Below are positions 10,122 to 21,070 of a stretch of 64,000 bases of DNA, piece after piece. The stretch is taken from assembly GCF_023856365.1 (NCBI RefSeq), contig NC_064536.1:36696776-36760775 (forward strand). The letters are read 5' to 3'. A program made the translations under genes and the position numbers. The notes under the pieces are model-generated. The model saw nothing but the letters and a program-made list of their open reading frames with translations, did not search any database and had not been told where the DNA came from. The stretch is from Brienomyrus brachyistius. Its lineage: Eukaryota; Chordata; Actinopteri; Osteoglossiformes; Mormyridae. The first letter of the stretch is position 1. Every line of letters starts with the position of its first letter.

Positions 10122-12335
10122 CTAGAAAACAAGAACAGGATCATTAACGGGGTACAGGGAACAACACTGAAACACAGAATAGGCACAGGGACAGGAAGTA
10201 GGACAGGAGCTGGCACAGGACAGGGAACGCAGACAGACAGATGAGGAAAGGGGACACCAAGGGAACAGGCGGAACAAAAGGACCAGGAGTGAATGGAGGG
10301 AACACAGGGGAATGAGGAGCAGAGAGAGGTGGAGCAAAGGGACGAGGAACAAACATAGGAGGGACAAAGATGGAAAACCTAGGAGAAAAGGTCGGGGGAG
10401 AAAGGGGAGCCCGAGGAAGCCCCAGTGGCCGATGGGCAGCAGCCGGAGGGGCCGCAGGTGGCCGGAGCGGACCCCGGAGGGGCCGAGGAGACAGGGCGAG
10501 GGGCTGACGACGGGATAGAGGAGGGAGCTGGAGGGAGCGCCAGGGAAGGGGACGAGGCAGCTGAAAGGGGCCCGGGCGAAGGTAATGCGAGGGGGGGGGG
10601 CCGCCGCAGGCGGCGACGTCCTCCGACGAGCCGAAGGTGGGGGCCCCGCAGGCGACCGAGGAGCCGCCGTTGGGGAGCCCGTAGAAGCCCGACGCGAAGC
10701 CGGAGGAGGGATCAAGGCCGGGGGACGAGGCCTCGGAGGGGGGCCCGCAGGCGACCACCGACCCGGGGGGCCAGCACCCGCAGGCACTGATCGCGCCCCA
10801 GCGCAGGCGAGGGAGGACGAGCCAGGGGGCAGGGCAGGAGGGACCCCAGTCCTTCGCCTGTGTCCCCTCCCCTTACGGGAAACAGACATTCTGACCCCAG
10901 GTCGGGGTCGAGTTCGCCGGGGCGAGGGCCGAGGAGTCACTAAAAGGGTCCCCGAGGGGTCCCATTCGAGCTCCTCCGCCTCTGAGGGAGGAGCAACGGT
11001 GAGGTCCTCTGGGACCTCCTCGGGGACTGGGACAAAAGGGGTTAGAGTGGGGTCTTGAACAAGGGCCCCAGGGGCCACAGTCATAGGAGGCTGGAGGAGC
11101 GCCACGGGCTGCAGAGGGGCCGCCTGCTCTGGCGCGGCAGGCAGTGGGAGCACCTGTTCCGGGGTTGCAGGCAGTGGGAGCGCCTGCTCCGGGGCTGTAG
11201 GCAGTGGGAGCGCCTGTTTCGGGGTTGCAGGCAGTGGGAGAGCCTGCTCCGGGGCTGTAGGCAGTGGGAGTGCCTGCTCCGGGGCTGCAGACTGCTGCAG
11301 TAGGGGCGTCCTCTCCGAGGCTGCAGGTTGTTGCAGTGGGGGCGCCTTCTCCGGGGCTGCAGGCTGCTGCAGTGGGGGCGCCTTCTCCGGGGCTGCAGGC
11401 TGCTGCAGCGGGGGCGCCTTCTCCGGGGCTGCAGGCTGCTGCAGCGGGGGCGCCATCCCCGGGGCTGCAGGCGACTGTTCCTGATGAGCAGGAAGCAGCG
11501 GAGCAGTCGGCGCAGACGGCTGGGGACACGACTGCTCCAGCAAAGTCGAATGCTGCCCCAGTAGCTGTGCCGGTGGAGGTTCCGTAGGCAGCACAGGAGG
11601 CAGCGTGGATGGCTGTTCGAGCCGCCCTGAAGGCAAGGGAGATAGCTGCTTGCGGGGTGCAGGCGGCGGGACCAGTAGGTCCCGTGCGGGCAGCAAGGGG
11701 ACGACTTCTTTAAGAAATCTGGGTCCCCGCGGGATCGCGTCCCGGATAGGACTCACCCCTTTGTTGGCCACCCGCTCTAGCCGGAAGTTGTACCGTTCCA
11801 ATAGAGGCGGTAACTCGGTGGTGCCGGGGCTCTCTCCCCTCGCGGGGAGCACTGCCTGCACAGGCAGCTGAGCTGTGCGGGCGACCTTCAGGTTTGCCAA
11901 GGAGTTCTCTCCTCCCAATGTCTGAAGAGGAGCGGGGAAGAGCGTACATGCCCCCAAATTGAGAGTGGGGACGGTCACTAGCTTCCTCTTTTTCCTCTTC
12001 TTTCTGGTCGTCGCAGCGCTTGTGGAGGGTTGCTCCTTCTCCGCTAGGAAGGGAGACGGGGTAGTCACCTCCGCGGCACACGGTGCGTCAAAGCCCAACC
12101 TCCGTGCTGTCAGTCTTTGAACTAGCTGATAGAGGTTGGAGCGCACCTCCTCCAGGACTTTCCTGTCCCCTGCAGGAGACATGGTCAGCAGGAGGTCGCA
12201 GCTGTGAGTGGCTAGGTCCAGCGCGACCGGGTCCTCCTTTACGTCGGGCTGGTTGAGCCAGTAATGAATCTCCTGCAGGAGAACGAGCCGATCGTTGTCG
12301 GTCTGCCGCTTTGCCTTGTTTTCAGGGTCCGTCAT
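10122..12335 (-). pseudogene. Proline-rich retroelement protein, frameshifted
   Basis: Homologue of the young element's protein, starting at the same MTDP two bases inside the LTR. Its first 100 residues (with WLNQPDVKEDPVALDLATHS and a helical stretch after it) are better preserved than in the young copy and could be a gag-like domain. A lysine-rich patch (TTRKKRKKRKL), proline/glutamine repeats (APPLQQPAAPEK) and the shared module EELEWDPSG...SVSRKGRGHRRR follow. Downstream, similarity to the young protein moves into another frame (10144-10758), which ends in the matching hydrophobic tail. The switch falls near a G homopolymer at about 10589-10598, so a one-base slippage there probably broke the gene. 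Confidence 0.65.
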
Positions 12336-12337
12336 TC

Positions 12338-12634
12338 TGTCACGCTTGCTGATCGGGGTAACGGCGAGCGAGCAGGTGAGCGGGCAGAAAGCAGGTCTGG
12401 TAGTCAGAACTCGGGGAAGACTAGGGTTTATTAGCGGGTACTCGGGGAAGAAGACATCAATGAACATCAGACGCTGACTAACATCAATGACGGACCAGGG
12501 AAACCGGGGAGACCAGGACTTAAATACACAGGACTAATCAAAGTAACTAGACACAGCTGGGTACAATCGGGAAAGAACACGTGGGTTATCAGGGGGCGTG
12601 GCACACACGAGGAGCGGACGGGCCGGGCATCACA
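12338..12634 (-). repeat. Shared LTR between the Gypsy integrase and the proline-rich ORF
   Basis: 297 bp, TGTCACG...CATCACA. On the minus strand, upstream sits a purine tract (AAGGGGGGATATGTTAAC), as expected before a 3' LTR; downstream starts the proline-rich ORF, as expected after a 5' LTR. The minus strand contains CTAATAAACCC, a polyadenylation signal. Confidence 0.75.
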
Positions 12635-12778
12635 GTTAACATATCCCCCCTTAACTTTTTTTTTTTTTTAAATAATGATATCTGAACATATGAAACAGAA
12701 TATAACTAGACATCACAACACTGAACCGTACCACCACCTTATGTTAACCAAAACAAACAATTTTTTTCTTTTTTTTAG

Positions 12779-13955
12779 TTAACAATCATAGTCTTTCAAA
12801 TAACTAGGTTTAGTCACAGTCCTTTGTGACCGCCTGGCTGGCGTAACTGATTTAAGCGGTGGTGACTCCATTGCTGTGCCTTGGGTTGGAATGTTTGTTG
12901 CCGCTGCTTCCATGTTGTGTTCAAGATGTTCTTCTGGAAGACATCCATTCCCCACTGCAGCCGGATTCCCAGAGCATGTCACTGTTTCAGCTGGTGGCGT
13001 AGGCCCGACCGGTGGTTCTGTAACTCTAGGAGCTATGACGTCTCTGACTTCCGGTCTAGCCAGTACCTGGTCTACATGTCTACGCACAATGCTACCATCG
13101 CCCGACATGACTCTGTAAGACACTGGACCCGTGACTTTCACAATAAAATCTGGTATCCACTTTGGTCCATGACTGAAATTCCTTATAAGCACTGCATCCC
13201 CCCCTTGAAAACTTCTCTCTGATCGTTGCTTGTCATGATTTCTCTTTTGTACACCCTGCTTCCGTTGTATCTTAGTTATAAGGTCAGGATGCACTAAGTC
13301 TAGTGTGGATTGCAATCTTCTGCCTTGTAACAGTTCAGCAGGTGACAACCCCGTGGTGGAGTGAGGGGTAATGCGGTAATTAAACAACACTCTAGATATT
13401 TTGGTAGTGATGTTCCCTTCACCTGCTTTCCTCATCAACGACTTAAATGTTTGGACAGCCCTCTCCGCGCAGCCGTTTGAAGAAGCATGGTAAGGTGCCG
13501 AGGTGATGTGATCAATACCGTTCTTCTTCATGAATTCTTTGAATTCTGCACTCATAAAACATGAGCCATTATCCGACACAATCATCTCGGGTAATCCCTG
13601 AGTGCTGAAACTCTTCCGTAGACATTCAATCGTGTTGACTGCTGTTGCTGAGGTAACCACGTACGCATCCATCCATTTGGAATGGGCATCCACCACGATC
13701 AAAAACATATGACCCATAAAAGGTCCAGCATAATCTATATGTAATCTCTGCCATGGTTTACTTGGCCACTCCCAAGGATGGAGAGGTGCGGGGGCTGGCA
13801 AGTTGCTATGTTCTTGGCAAGTGCTACAACCTTTCACTACTGCTTCAATATCAACATCTAACTTTGGCCACCAGAAGTAGCTTCTTGCTAATGCTTTCAT
13901 TCTGGTGATGCCTGGATGTCCATAATGCAGTTGACGTAGCAATGCTTCCCGCCCC
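12779..13955 (-). pseudogene. Gypsy retrotransposon integrase (3' part of pol)
   Basis: About 390 residues open to a natural stop at 12779. The zinc-binding HHCC region is at the start (His6, His9, Cys39, Cys42 counting from the codon at 13942). The catalytic core has Asp70 (HIDYAGPF), Asp124 (VSDNGSCF) and Glu160 (GCAERAVQTFK), giving the DD35E spacing of retroviral-type integrases. A C-terminal DNA-binding part and a basic tail follow. The family is the K02A2.6-like Gypsy group. The frame is cut off upstream at about 13955, where another Gypsy in the opposite orientation begins, so gag, protease and reverse transcriptase are missing. The preserved core is striking; it could still fold, but no start codon is evident (the first residue of the open frame is TTG). 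Confidence 0.85.
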
Positions 13956-14523
13956 GGGGGGCATTACCGGGGGCGGTAATGGTGTGTTTAAGCAATCTAG
14001 AGTAGAGCCCCCCTTGGCATGGCATGGTACGGGAGGGGTTGCCTCTGCTGCCTAGGATGTTACCCTTGATCCAAGTTTTCAGGCTTTTGTTTTGCATGGG
14101 ACTGTTGCACAAATAGATAAGGACCAACTTCAGTATCGCGTTAGAATACTTTGTGATACAGGAGCAGCTCAGTCTTTCGCTCTTGAGGGGGATTTGCCTC
14201 AGTCTGAGAAGACATTTGGTGGTACCCATGCATTTTGCAGAGATATTGAAATGGGGTTTGTAAAGGTCCCTTTACACCATATCTATCTTAGTTTCAGCCT
14301 AGCCACAGACAGCTGTGAGTTAAGGCTGGTGTTAATGGTGAAAGGCGTCACCTTTGTCCTAGCCATGGACAACTCAGTGTTGCTCATCTTTAAGTGACCC
14401 TGCCATTCTTGTAGATAGACAGGTTAGTTATGTCTTGGATAAGGGTGTGTTAATTCATAAACGGTCTCCTTAAGGTAGAGCGGACCTGGGTAGTGTGTAC
14501 CAGATAGTACTGCCGTCCATGTA
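13956..14523 (+). pseudogene. Second Gypsy relic: aspartic protease and start of integrase
   Basis: Plus strand, opposite to the neighbouring Gypsy. At 14092-14397 an open frame has the DTGA motif of retrotransposon aspartic proteases (RILCDTGAAQSF) and a flap-like region after it. Downstream, after stops, the sequence resembles the start of the integrase zinc finger (VYQIVLPS region, about 14495-14520). The reverse transcriptase and RNase H segment that should lie between is missing, so a large internal deletion predates the CACTA insertion at 14524. The gene continues at 23414. Confidence 0.8.
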
Positions 14524-15439
14524 CACTGTAACAAAAGTCAGTAAAATATACATCAAAACACCGTCAAATTCCAACGGTAATGGAGCGTAAAACCAAAAAC
14601 TTCCTTTTACTGTATTAAATAGATTGAATAACCGTTAATTGTTAGACTGGATAAAACTTTGTTTTTTACTGTAATAAAATGTTGAAATTATAAATATTTT
14701 CTGTGAAAACAAATAAATATGCATACATTTTACAATTAAATATTGTAATGTTGAAAATGTCTGAAAAACGCAGATTTTACGGTATTATTTGAGTAAAACT
14801 ACATCTTTTGGGGTTGTGCACATTGGAATTCACAGTATAAAGCTGTAGATTTTTAAGCAAACAAAAACATTCATTTTTACAGAAGCAAGATGTTAAAAAA
14901 TAGGGTCCACCGTAATAATACAACCATTTTTTTAAAAGCAAATATCAGCAGTGAAAGACAATAAAATTGATAGTATTTTTTTTTATTTTAAAATTCAGAT
15001 ACTGATATACAGATTAAAAGTTAGGCCTGCAGTATATCATTGTTAACCTTCTGATAAAAAAAAATCAACAGCAAAAGAAGATGTTTAAAATAAAGTTCAC
15101 GGTTGTGAATAAAATTGATTTCAATAATCTTTTTTAATTATTATTTTAAAACAACTTTATGTTGTTGTGTTTCACGGCATATTAGCAGACCACCTTAAGT
15201 GGGTCCGCCTTAAATTTTGAGTTTGTGTGATCGCTGTTGATTGGCAGCTAAACTGCTGGTAAACTGTGTACAGACGTATTACGTTCGAATTGCAGAGAAA
15301 AAAAATCCTGGTAGCAACATTGTGCAGTATGAGCGAACCATTTCACCAAAAAAAGGGGAAGCAAGGCAAGATGTGGCTGCAGCGGTCCGCAGACGTGACT
15401 TCTGATCAAATTCAAACCTCCTCCTAAAGAAACAAAGAG

Positions 15440-15883
15440 CGACATTACATTGCGGGATGACGTCACCTGAAAATGACCAATAGCGCGGCGCGCTGCTGAG
15501 CTGCATGCCAACCGCTCTTTTTTTCATGCAGGAGACTGAAGTTGGCTTCGCTAACGGACACAGTTTTGAACTCGTATATTAGCGCCATTTATAGCTGCTT
15601 GGACCACAGCATCTTCGGAATTTGTAGACATCCTGGCAGTTTACAATTAGTTCAAGGTGAGGTGTGTACATGCAACATCAAGTTAGCCCTGTTATAAAAA
15701 TCCACCAGCCCAGCGTTTATAGATAATTTTAGCAGTTTGTTTTTTATGAGTGAGGTTGTGAATTTAGTTAGCATTTGTGAGTTGAGTTAGCATTACTGTC
15801 GCGAGGGAAGCATTGCTCTGGATTAGTTTCTGTGTTTGGCGTGCTTAATTCGCTAGGGAGGAATTACCAAAGTACATGGAGTT
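15440..15883 (+). promoter_or_regulatory. Probable CACTA promoter, leader and short upstream ORF
   Basis: TGACGTCA at about 15459 (CRE), GACCAATAGCG at about 15475 (CCAAT) and a GC-rich GCGCGGCGCG run look like a TATA-less vertebrate promoter. A consensus splice donor, TTCAAG/GTGAGG, lies at 15656-15657. An ATG at 15876 opens a four-codon upstream ORF (MELC, stop) that overlaps the transposase start at 15884, so initiation there may be weakened. All of this is motif-level evidence. Confidence 0.45.
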
Positions 15884-18535
15884 ATGTTAACCTGTAATTT
15901 CTGTGGTAAGGTAGTTCAGTCATCAAGGGGCTACGTGCTTCATTGTAAACTGCATCGGAATGAGCCACGTTGTTTCTTTCGGTGTATTGAAGCAGGCTGT
16001 AAGCAGGCATACACCAGGTATGGCGCGTTTAAGGCTCATTTTTACCGAAGACACTCTGCCCCCACCCATGTCACTGGTGTGGCGGTGGTTTCTTCATTTA
16101 CATGTGCAATGGCGATGTGTGAACGTCAGTGTCAGAACTCTAAAGAGTTAATAGCTCATCTGAAGAGCCATATTGTGGAAGGACACGTGGTCACTTGTCC
16201 AGTAAGAGGATGCACAAATACCTTTAGAGTTAAATCATCTTTTACTGCTCACATGTCACGTAAACACAGAGAGTTTTCAGACAGCAGCATTGGTGATTTA
16301 TATAGAGATTCTGCATGTCAATCATCATCTGTTCCAACCACATCAGATGACTTTGTACCCTTGTTTTCCGAGCCTGCTGCACAGTCTATTACAGATAACA
16401 TGGAAATGCCCCCTGAATTCTGTGATCTTTTTCTGAGAAACGTTTCACTATTCTACTTAAAATTGCAGGGTCAGTTTCTACTGCCTGCTTCAACCATACA
16501 GAACATTGTGGAGGAAATGCAGAACATACATGAGTTCGGACAGACATACAGTTTGGGTAAACTTGCATCACTGTTAAAAGATGACACATCATTATCAGAG
16601 GAGGACATCAACAAAGTCTGCGAGTCTGTCAAAAGCTATGATCTTTTTTCTGCATGTCATACCGGGCCATTGAGGACAGTGCACTCCAGAGCTCAGACCT
16701 TTAAAAAAGCCTTCAACTATGTGGAACCAATGAAAATATTTTTAGGGAGAGATGAAAACAGAAAAGATAGGTTTGCCTATTATGTGCCTTTAAGAGAGAC
16801 TTTGAGATGTCTGCTAGAGTCTGATCTGTGGCAGAAATCAGAAGAGCCCTCTACTGAGCCTCCTGCTGATGTTCTGTGTGACATAAGTGATAGTAAGCTG
16901 TTTAAATCAAATGATTTTTTTGGTCAAAACCCATCATGCCTCAAGCTAGTACTCTACCAGGATGCCTTTGAAGTCGTTAACCCTTTAGGCTCTGCAAGGA
17001 CAAAACACAAGGTATTAGCTGTATATGCATCAGTGGCAAACTTGCCACTTCATGTACGCTCAGACACAGATCACATGTCTCTTGTCTTACTGTGCAGGGA
17101 GAAAGATTTTAAAGAGTTTGGTCATGCTAATGTGTTCTCTGAATTACTAGCAGACTTGAAAGAATTGGAGGACAGTGGGATTGTTGCATCAGATGAAACT
17201 AGAGTCAAAGGAACTTTGTTTTGCATTGCTGGTGATAATCTGGGTTCTCACTGTATTGGTGGCTTCACTGAAAACTTTAGTTCTTCAAAGTACTTCTGCA
17301 GGTACTGCCTGATAACGAAATCTGAATTTCAGGGTGCTGACCCAAATCTGTGTGGACCAGAACGTACCAAAGAGAACTACAACTCTGCTGTTGATCGCCT
17401 CCAGATTGACAATACACCAGACGTCGAAGGAGTGAAGTTCAGGTCAGTGTTCAATTCACTGAAATACTTCAACGTTTGTATGCCAGGCTTGCCACCATGT
17501 CTAGGTCATGATATCTTTGAGGGAGTTTTGGCTTATGATGTGGCACTGTATCTGAAATACTTCATAAAGAAAAAAGCATGGTTCACTTACTCCACTCTGA
17601 ACCGACGCATCAAACAGTTTAGTTACCATGCGTCTGATGCTTCTACAAAGCCATCTGAGGTCAGTCCTCAAGCAGCTAAACTCTCAGGACAGGCTATACA
17701 GAACTGGAACTTCCTCCGATTGCTGCCTCTCATAGTTGGTGACATAGTGACAGACCCCACAGATGATGTGTGGAACTTAACTCTGCAGCTGAAAGATATT
17801 GTAGACATGGTGTGTGCTCAGAAAATTTCAGTGGCTCAGGTAGCATATCTTGATATTCTTATTCAAGAATATTTAGAGTCAAGAAAAGCTCTGTTCCCAG
17901 AATGCAACCTGAGACCAAAACACCATTTTCTACGCCATTACCCAGCACTGATTCTGAAATTTGGCCCACTGATAAGATTATGGACAATGCGCTTTGAAAG
18001 TAAGCACAGTTATTTCAAGAGGTGTGCCAGAAATCTGAAAAATTTCAAAAACCTCTGCCATACACTCTCTGAAAGACATCAGATATTTCAAGCCTATCTT
18101 GCAGCAGGGTCATTGTGTCAATCTGTCTTGAAAGTCAAAGATGGTTCTCCATTTTACTCAGTGCTGTACAGTAAAGCCATTCAAGAAGCAGTTCAAATGT
18201 TTGACTTTACTGAAACCAATACAAAGGTCACAGTAGAAACGATGTACAAGGGAACACAGTACAAGAAAGGACACTTCCTTGTCACAGGGGGCTCTGACTC
18301 TGTTGAGTTTGGTGAAGTAGTTCTCATTTTGATTAAGAATGACAGTGTTTATTTTCTGGTGTCGGTGCACGTGACAGAATACCATTCTCAGTATCATCTG
18401 CACTCAGTGAGAAAGGAAAAAGAAAAGATGCAGTGTGTGAACATCATTGACTTAATTGATTTCTATCCATTAACATCTTACATGAAGTATGGGTACCAAA
18501 TGGTTCCATTGAAACACAGTGTGCTGTCACAATAA
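15884..18535 (+). CDS. CACTA transposase with N-terminal C2H2 zinc fingers (883 aa)
   Basis: Single uninterrupted exon. Four N-terminal C2H2-type fingers are visible: C4-C7-H20-H24, C34-C39-H52-H57, C74-C79-H92-H96 and C105-C110-H123-H128; they probably bind the transposon ends. The rest matches the tnp2/Transposase_21 type of EnSpm/CACTA transposases. Asp360 lies in LYQDAFEVVNPLG, followed by KHKVLAVYASVANLP. Asp451 lies in AGDNLGSHC, followed by a YFCRYC pair. GHDIFEGV carries Glu546, the candidate third catalytic residue. These would form the RNase-H-like DDE centre that cuts the CACTG ends. There is no frameshift or premature stop, unusual among the elements here, so the enzyme may be functional. 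I chose the ATG at 15884 because it precedes the first finger. Confidence 0.85.
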   Translation: MLTCNFCGKVVQSSRGYVLHCKLHRNEPRCFFRCIEAGCKQAYTRYGAFKAHFYRRHSAPTHVTGVAVVSSFTCAMAMCERQCQNSKELIAHLKSHIVEGHVVTCPVRGCTNTFRVKSSFTAHMSRKHREFSDSSIGDLYRDSACQSSSVPTTSDDFVPLFSEPAAQSITDNMEMPPEFCDLFLRNVSLFYLKLQGQFLLPASTIQNIVEEMQNIHEFGQTYSLGKLASLLKDDTSLSEEDINKVCESVKSYDLFSACHTGPLRTVHSRAQTFKKAFNYVEPMKIFLGRDENRKDRFAYYVPLRETLRCLLESDLWQKSEEPSTEPPADVLCDISDSKLFKSNDFFGQNPSCLKLVLYQDAFEVVNPLGSARTKHKVLAVYASVANLPLHVRSDTDHMSLVLLCREKDFKEFGHANVFSELLADLKELEDSGIVASDETRVKGTLFCIAGDNLGSHCIGGFTENFSSSKYFCRYCLITKSEFQGADPNLCGPERTKENYNSAVDRLQIDNTPDVEGVKFRSVFNSLKYFNVCMPGLPPCLGHDIFEGVLAYDVALYLKYFIKKKAWFTYSTLNRRIKQFSYHASDASTKPSEVSPQAAKLSGQAIQNWNFLRLLPLIVGDIVTDPTDDVWNLTLQLKDIVDMVCAQKISVAQVAYLDILIQEYLESRKALFPECNLRPKHHFLRHYPALILKFGPLIRLWTMRFESKHSYFKRCARNLKNFKNLCHTLSERHQIFQAYLAAGSLCQSVLKVKDGSPFYSVLYSKAIQEAVQMFDFTETNTKVTVETMYKGTQYKKGHFLVTGGSDSVEFGEVVLILIKNDSVYFLVSVHVTEYHSQYHLHSVRKEKEKMQCVNIIDLIDFYPLTSYMKYGYQMVPLKHSVLSQ

Positions 18536-18674
18536 TGGGGCTGTTAGTTTGGTACTTACGAAACACTGTATAAAAGTGTAGTATCAAGCAAGATCAGCTT
18601 CATATTTTAAGACCAAAGGTACCATTTGGTGTAAATTGACCTTTATTCACATTCTTTTATCAGACATCTCGGAA

Positions 18675-20571
18675 ATGGGGGACAGCATAAGGAGTTCCAT
18701 TACTAAGGTGCTGCCGGACCTGTCTGCCTTAATCCTTGAAATTGTACTAGAGACACTACAATCATTAGGAGTGGAGACATCTGAGGACTTGCAGTTCATC
18801 AGTGAGACTGATCTGAACTCTGTCCTGAGACCAGTTCAGGCAAGAAAACTGCTGGCTGCTTGGAAACAAACCAGTAAGTATTATGATTTCATTGCACAAT
18901 AGCCATGAAGGGCTTTCTGTTTTTTCTATTATGCTTTGGCCAAGGTCCAAGAAGTACAATTAATCTATCGTTTGTGATATTGATTTACAGCACCAAATAT
19001 GGAAATTTCAAGCCAGGCCAGCATATCGTCTCCATCTTCTTGCTCCTCATTTTCTGCCTCACCCAGTCCAATATATTCTCTAGACTGGGTAGATAACTTT
19101 AGAATTCCAAGTGAAGATTTTCCAGAAGACTTGATCCAGTGTCTTCAGAGAGAGAAAAGACCAAAGCCTCGATTGCGGAGGGAGATGATCCGCATTATTG
19201 TGAAGGAGATGATGAAAGCCTGTGCCTCTCCAAGTAGAAGAGCCTCGACTGAAATTGCAAAAAAACTGGTTGCGATGTATCCCAAGTCACTGCAGGATGT
19301 CATAGAGGGGGAAGTGGTAGGACAGGGGTACCACTCTTTGGTAAAACAGATTCAGGCACGAATTGAAAATGTGAAGAGGTCTACTTCACCAGTGTTACAG
19401 AAGCGCAAACAGGGAGGATCAGATGACACCGATGAAGTCACACCTGAAAAGCGAGCATCTGTTCAAGACACATATGGCTGCATAAAGTGGGACATGAAGT
19501 TTTTGCCAGTCAGTGAGACACTGGAAACCCAGCAGGAGAAGAAGGAACGTATGAAGATTCTCAGTGAACAGACAAGCTTCAGTCATGAAGAAGTAAAAAC
19601 TCTAATGAAATGCACCTACTACTCTCAGCGCAAAGCAATAAACAGCGGAGCAGACATGCAAACCCTCAAAGAAGAGTGGCCTTATTTGTTTCAGGCGATT
19701 GGAATGACAGTCCATTTTGAAGAACTTACTGGGGTACCGCTGAAAGAGACTTTCCTCACCAGTCTAGAAAAGAAGGGAAAACGGCTTCTGGACTTTCTGA
19801 AAACCACTTGTGCAGACAAGAGCAAGCGTGTCTTGGAGGCTGTCATAAAGCTTCGAATGCAGAGGGGACAGCTGAAGGGCTGCTCAGAAGACCTGAAAGA
19901 TATGATGCTCCTCCTCCTCTCCTATTTCGATGAAAAAGAGGAGACCCTCTTCCACTATGTTGATGAAACATGTCTGGCAAAAGAAGTCCAAGTGGAAAGC
20001 CTGCCTGTGACACCATGTATCATTGTTTGTGGTGAGTTGAAAATCAGTACAAGTGCACCGAACCTAAGCTAATGCAAGGATACACTATATTAAATGTCTG
20101 CACTTTCACTATTTTAAGACACATTTGAATGGTAAAGGGGGTTTTACAGTTAATTCTTTTACACTTGTATTTCATTCCAAGGATCCTCCTGCTTTGCATC
20201 GAGACTGTTCATGCTCAGCATTGACCACAAAGTTGTAAATGACCAAATGACTGACTTCATCTCTGCAATCTGTCTGATGCTTGGTAGCTACTACTGCCTG
20301 AACATCCACTATCCCCTGGAACTTGGCTCCACACTTGAATTCCTTCAGAGGTAATTCTTTTACTTTTCCCTTGCCTTTCCCTTTCTTTTTTTTCTTCATT
20401 GTATTAGTGTTTTATTATGGATTATTGTGTTTATCAAGGTGTTTCTTCAACATTAACCCAGAGAAGGGAACAAAAGTTGAAAAAACTAAGAAGAAGACAC
20501 TGCATGTGAACCCAAGAGTACTCACCCTCATCGCCGATCTCTCTGATCACGAGTGGCGAGAGACTGTTTAA
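18675..20571 (+). CDS. SAM-domain accessory protein of the CACTA element (4 exons, 513 aa)
   Basis: Four exons joined by GT-AG introns: 18664-18873 (ATG at 18675), 18991-20031, 20182-20350 and 20439-20571. Phases agree at every junction and the total is 514 codons including stop. Residues about 5-66 look like a sterile alpha motif (VLETLQSLGVETSEDLQFIS, then DLNSVL). A serine-rich linker and a long helical, charged region follow. The whole resembles the multicopy fish proteins annotated as SAMD3-like. It lies just downstream of the transposase, the position of second-protein genes in CACTA elements (for example tnpA beside tnpD in maize En/Spm). By analogy it may bind ends or regulate transposition; that role is inferred. 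Its first exon begins with a splice acceptor, so its transcript must start upstream. Confidence 0.75.
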
Positions 20572-21064
20572 AGACATTTTGAACAGATCGGTACAGTCAG
20601 CTTAACTGTACCTTGACTGGGAACTACTGTGTTGTTTATGTTTTCAGTTATCCCAGCTGATATTGAGTACTGTACTCTTACCTGATTTCTGTTATCACAG
20701 GCATGCTTTTCAGAGGTTTTTACCATATATCTTTAAACAATCCCTCTAACTAGGGATTGTTACTGAGAACTGTACTTTTGATGTTTCAGAGATGTTCTAT
20801 ATTCTATACAAGAGTTTAAACTATTTGAATTTTGTATTGCCCTAATTAGCAAACAAGTTAAGTGTTGCACTGAACTGTTAACATTGAAATTGAAAATGGT
20901 TAATATACATTTGTTAGTTGACTTTAAGTGTAGAGCTTAAGCAGTTTTGGCTTTCTTTTTTCATAATGCCAGGAGAAGCTTTACATGCTTGTTTTGCCTT
21001 TATTTGTTTAAAGCAATATATTTGACTAGCAGCAAGTGTGTGGAGGTCAAAATATGTTCAAGAC

Positions 21065-21070
21065 AATAAA
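21065..21070 (+). promoter_or_regulatory. Polyadenylation signal AATAAA for the CACTA transcripts
   Basis: AATAAA about 495 bp after the stop codon of the second CACTA gene, followed within 40-50 bases by GT/T-rich sequence (TTTTGTTGCAGTGG). It is the first clear signal after both coding regions and may serve both. Confidence 0.5.

Larger units (their letters stand above)
9777..12634 (-). mobile_element. Older relative of the proline-rich LTR element, compound with Gypsy
   Basis: It has LTR-like ends at 9777-10061 and 12338-12634 and one proline-rich ORF homologous to that of the 3880-7355 element. The two LTRs are clearly diverged from each other and the flanks (AAAGC versus GTTAA) do not form a target duplication, so this is not a simple single insertion. 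The 12338-12634 LTR is preceded on the minus strand by a purine tract and a Gypsy integrase gene, so it serves both as the 3' LTR of that Gypsy and as the 5' LTR here. LTR-LTR recombination or tandem insertion explains this. Confidence 0.8.
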
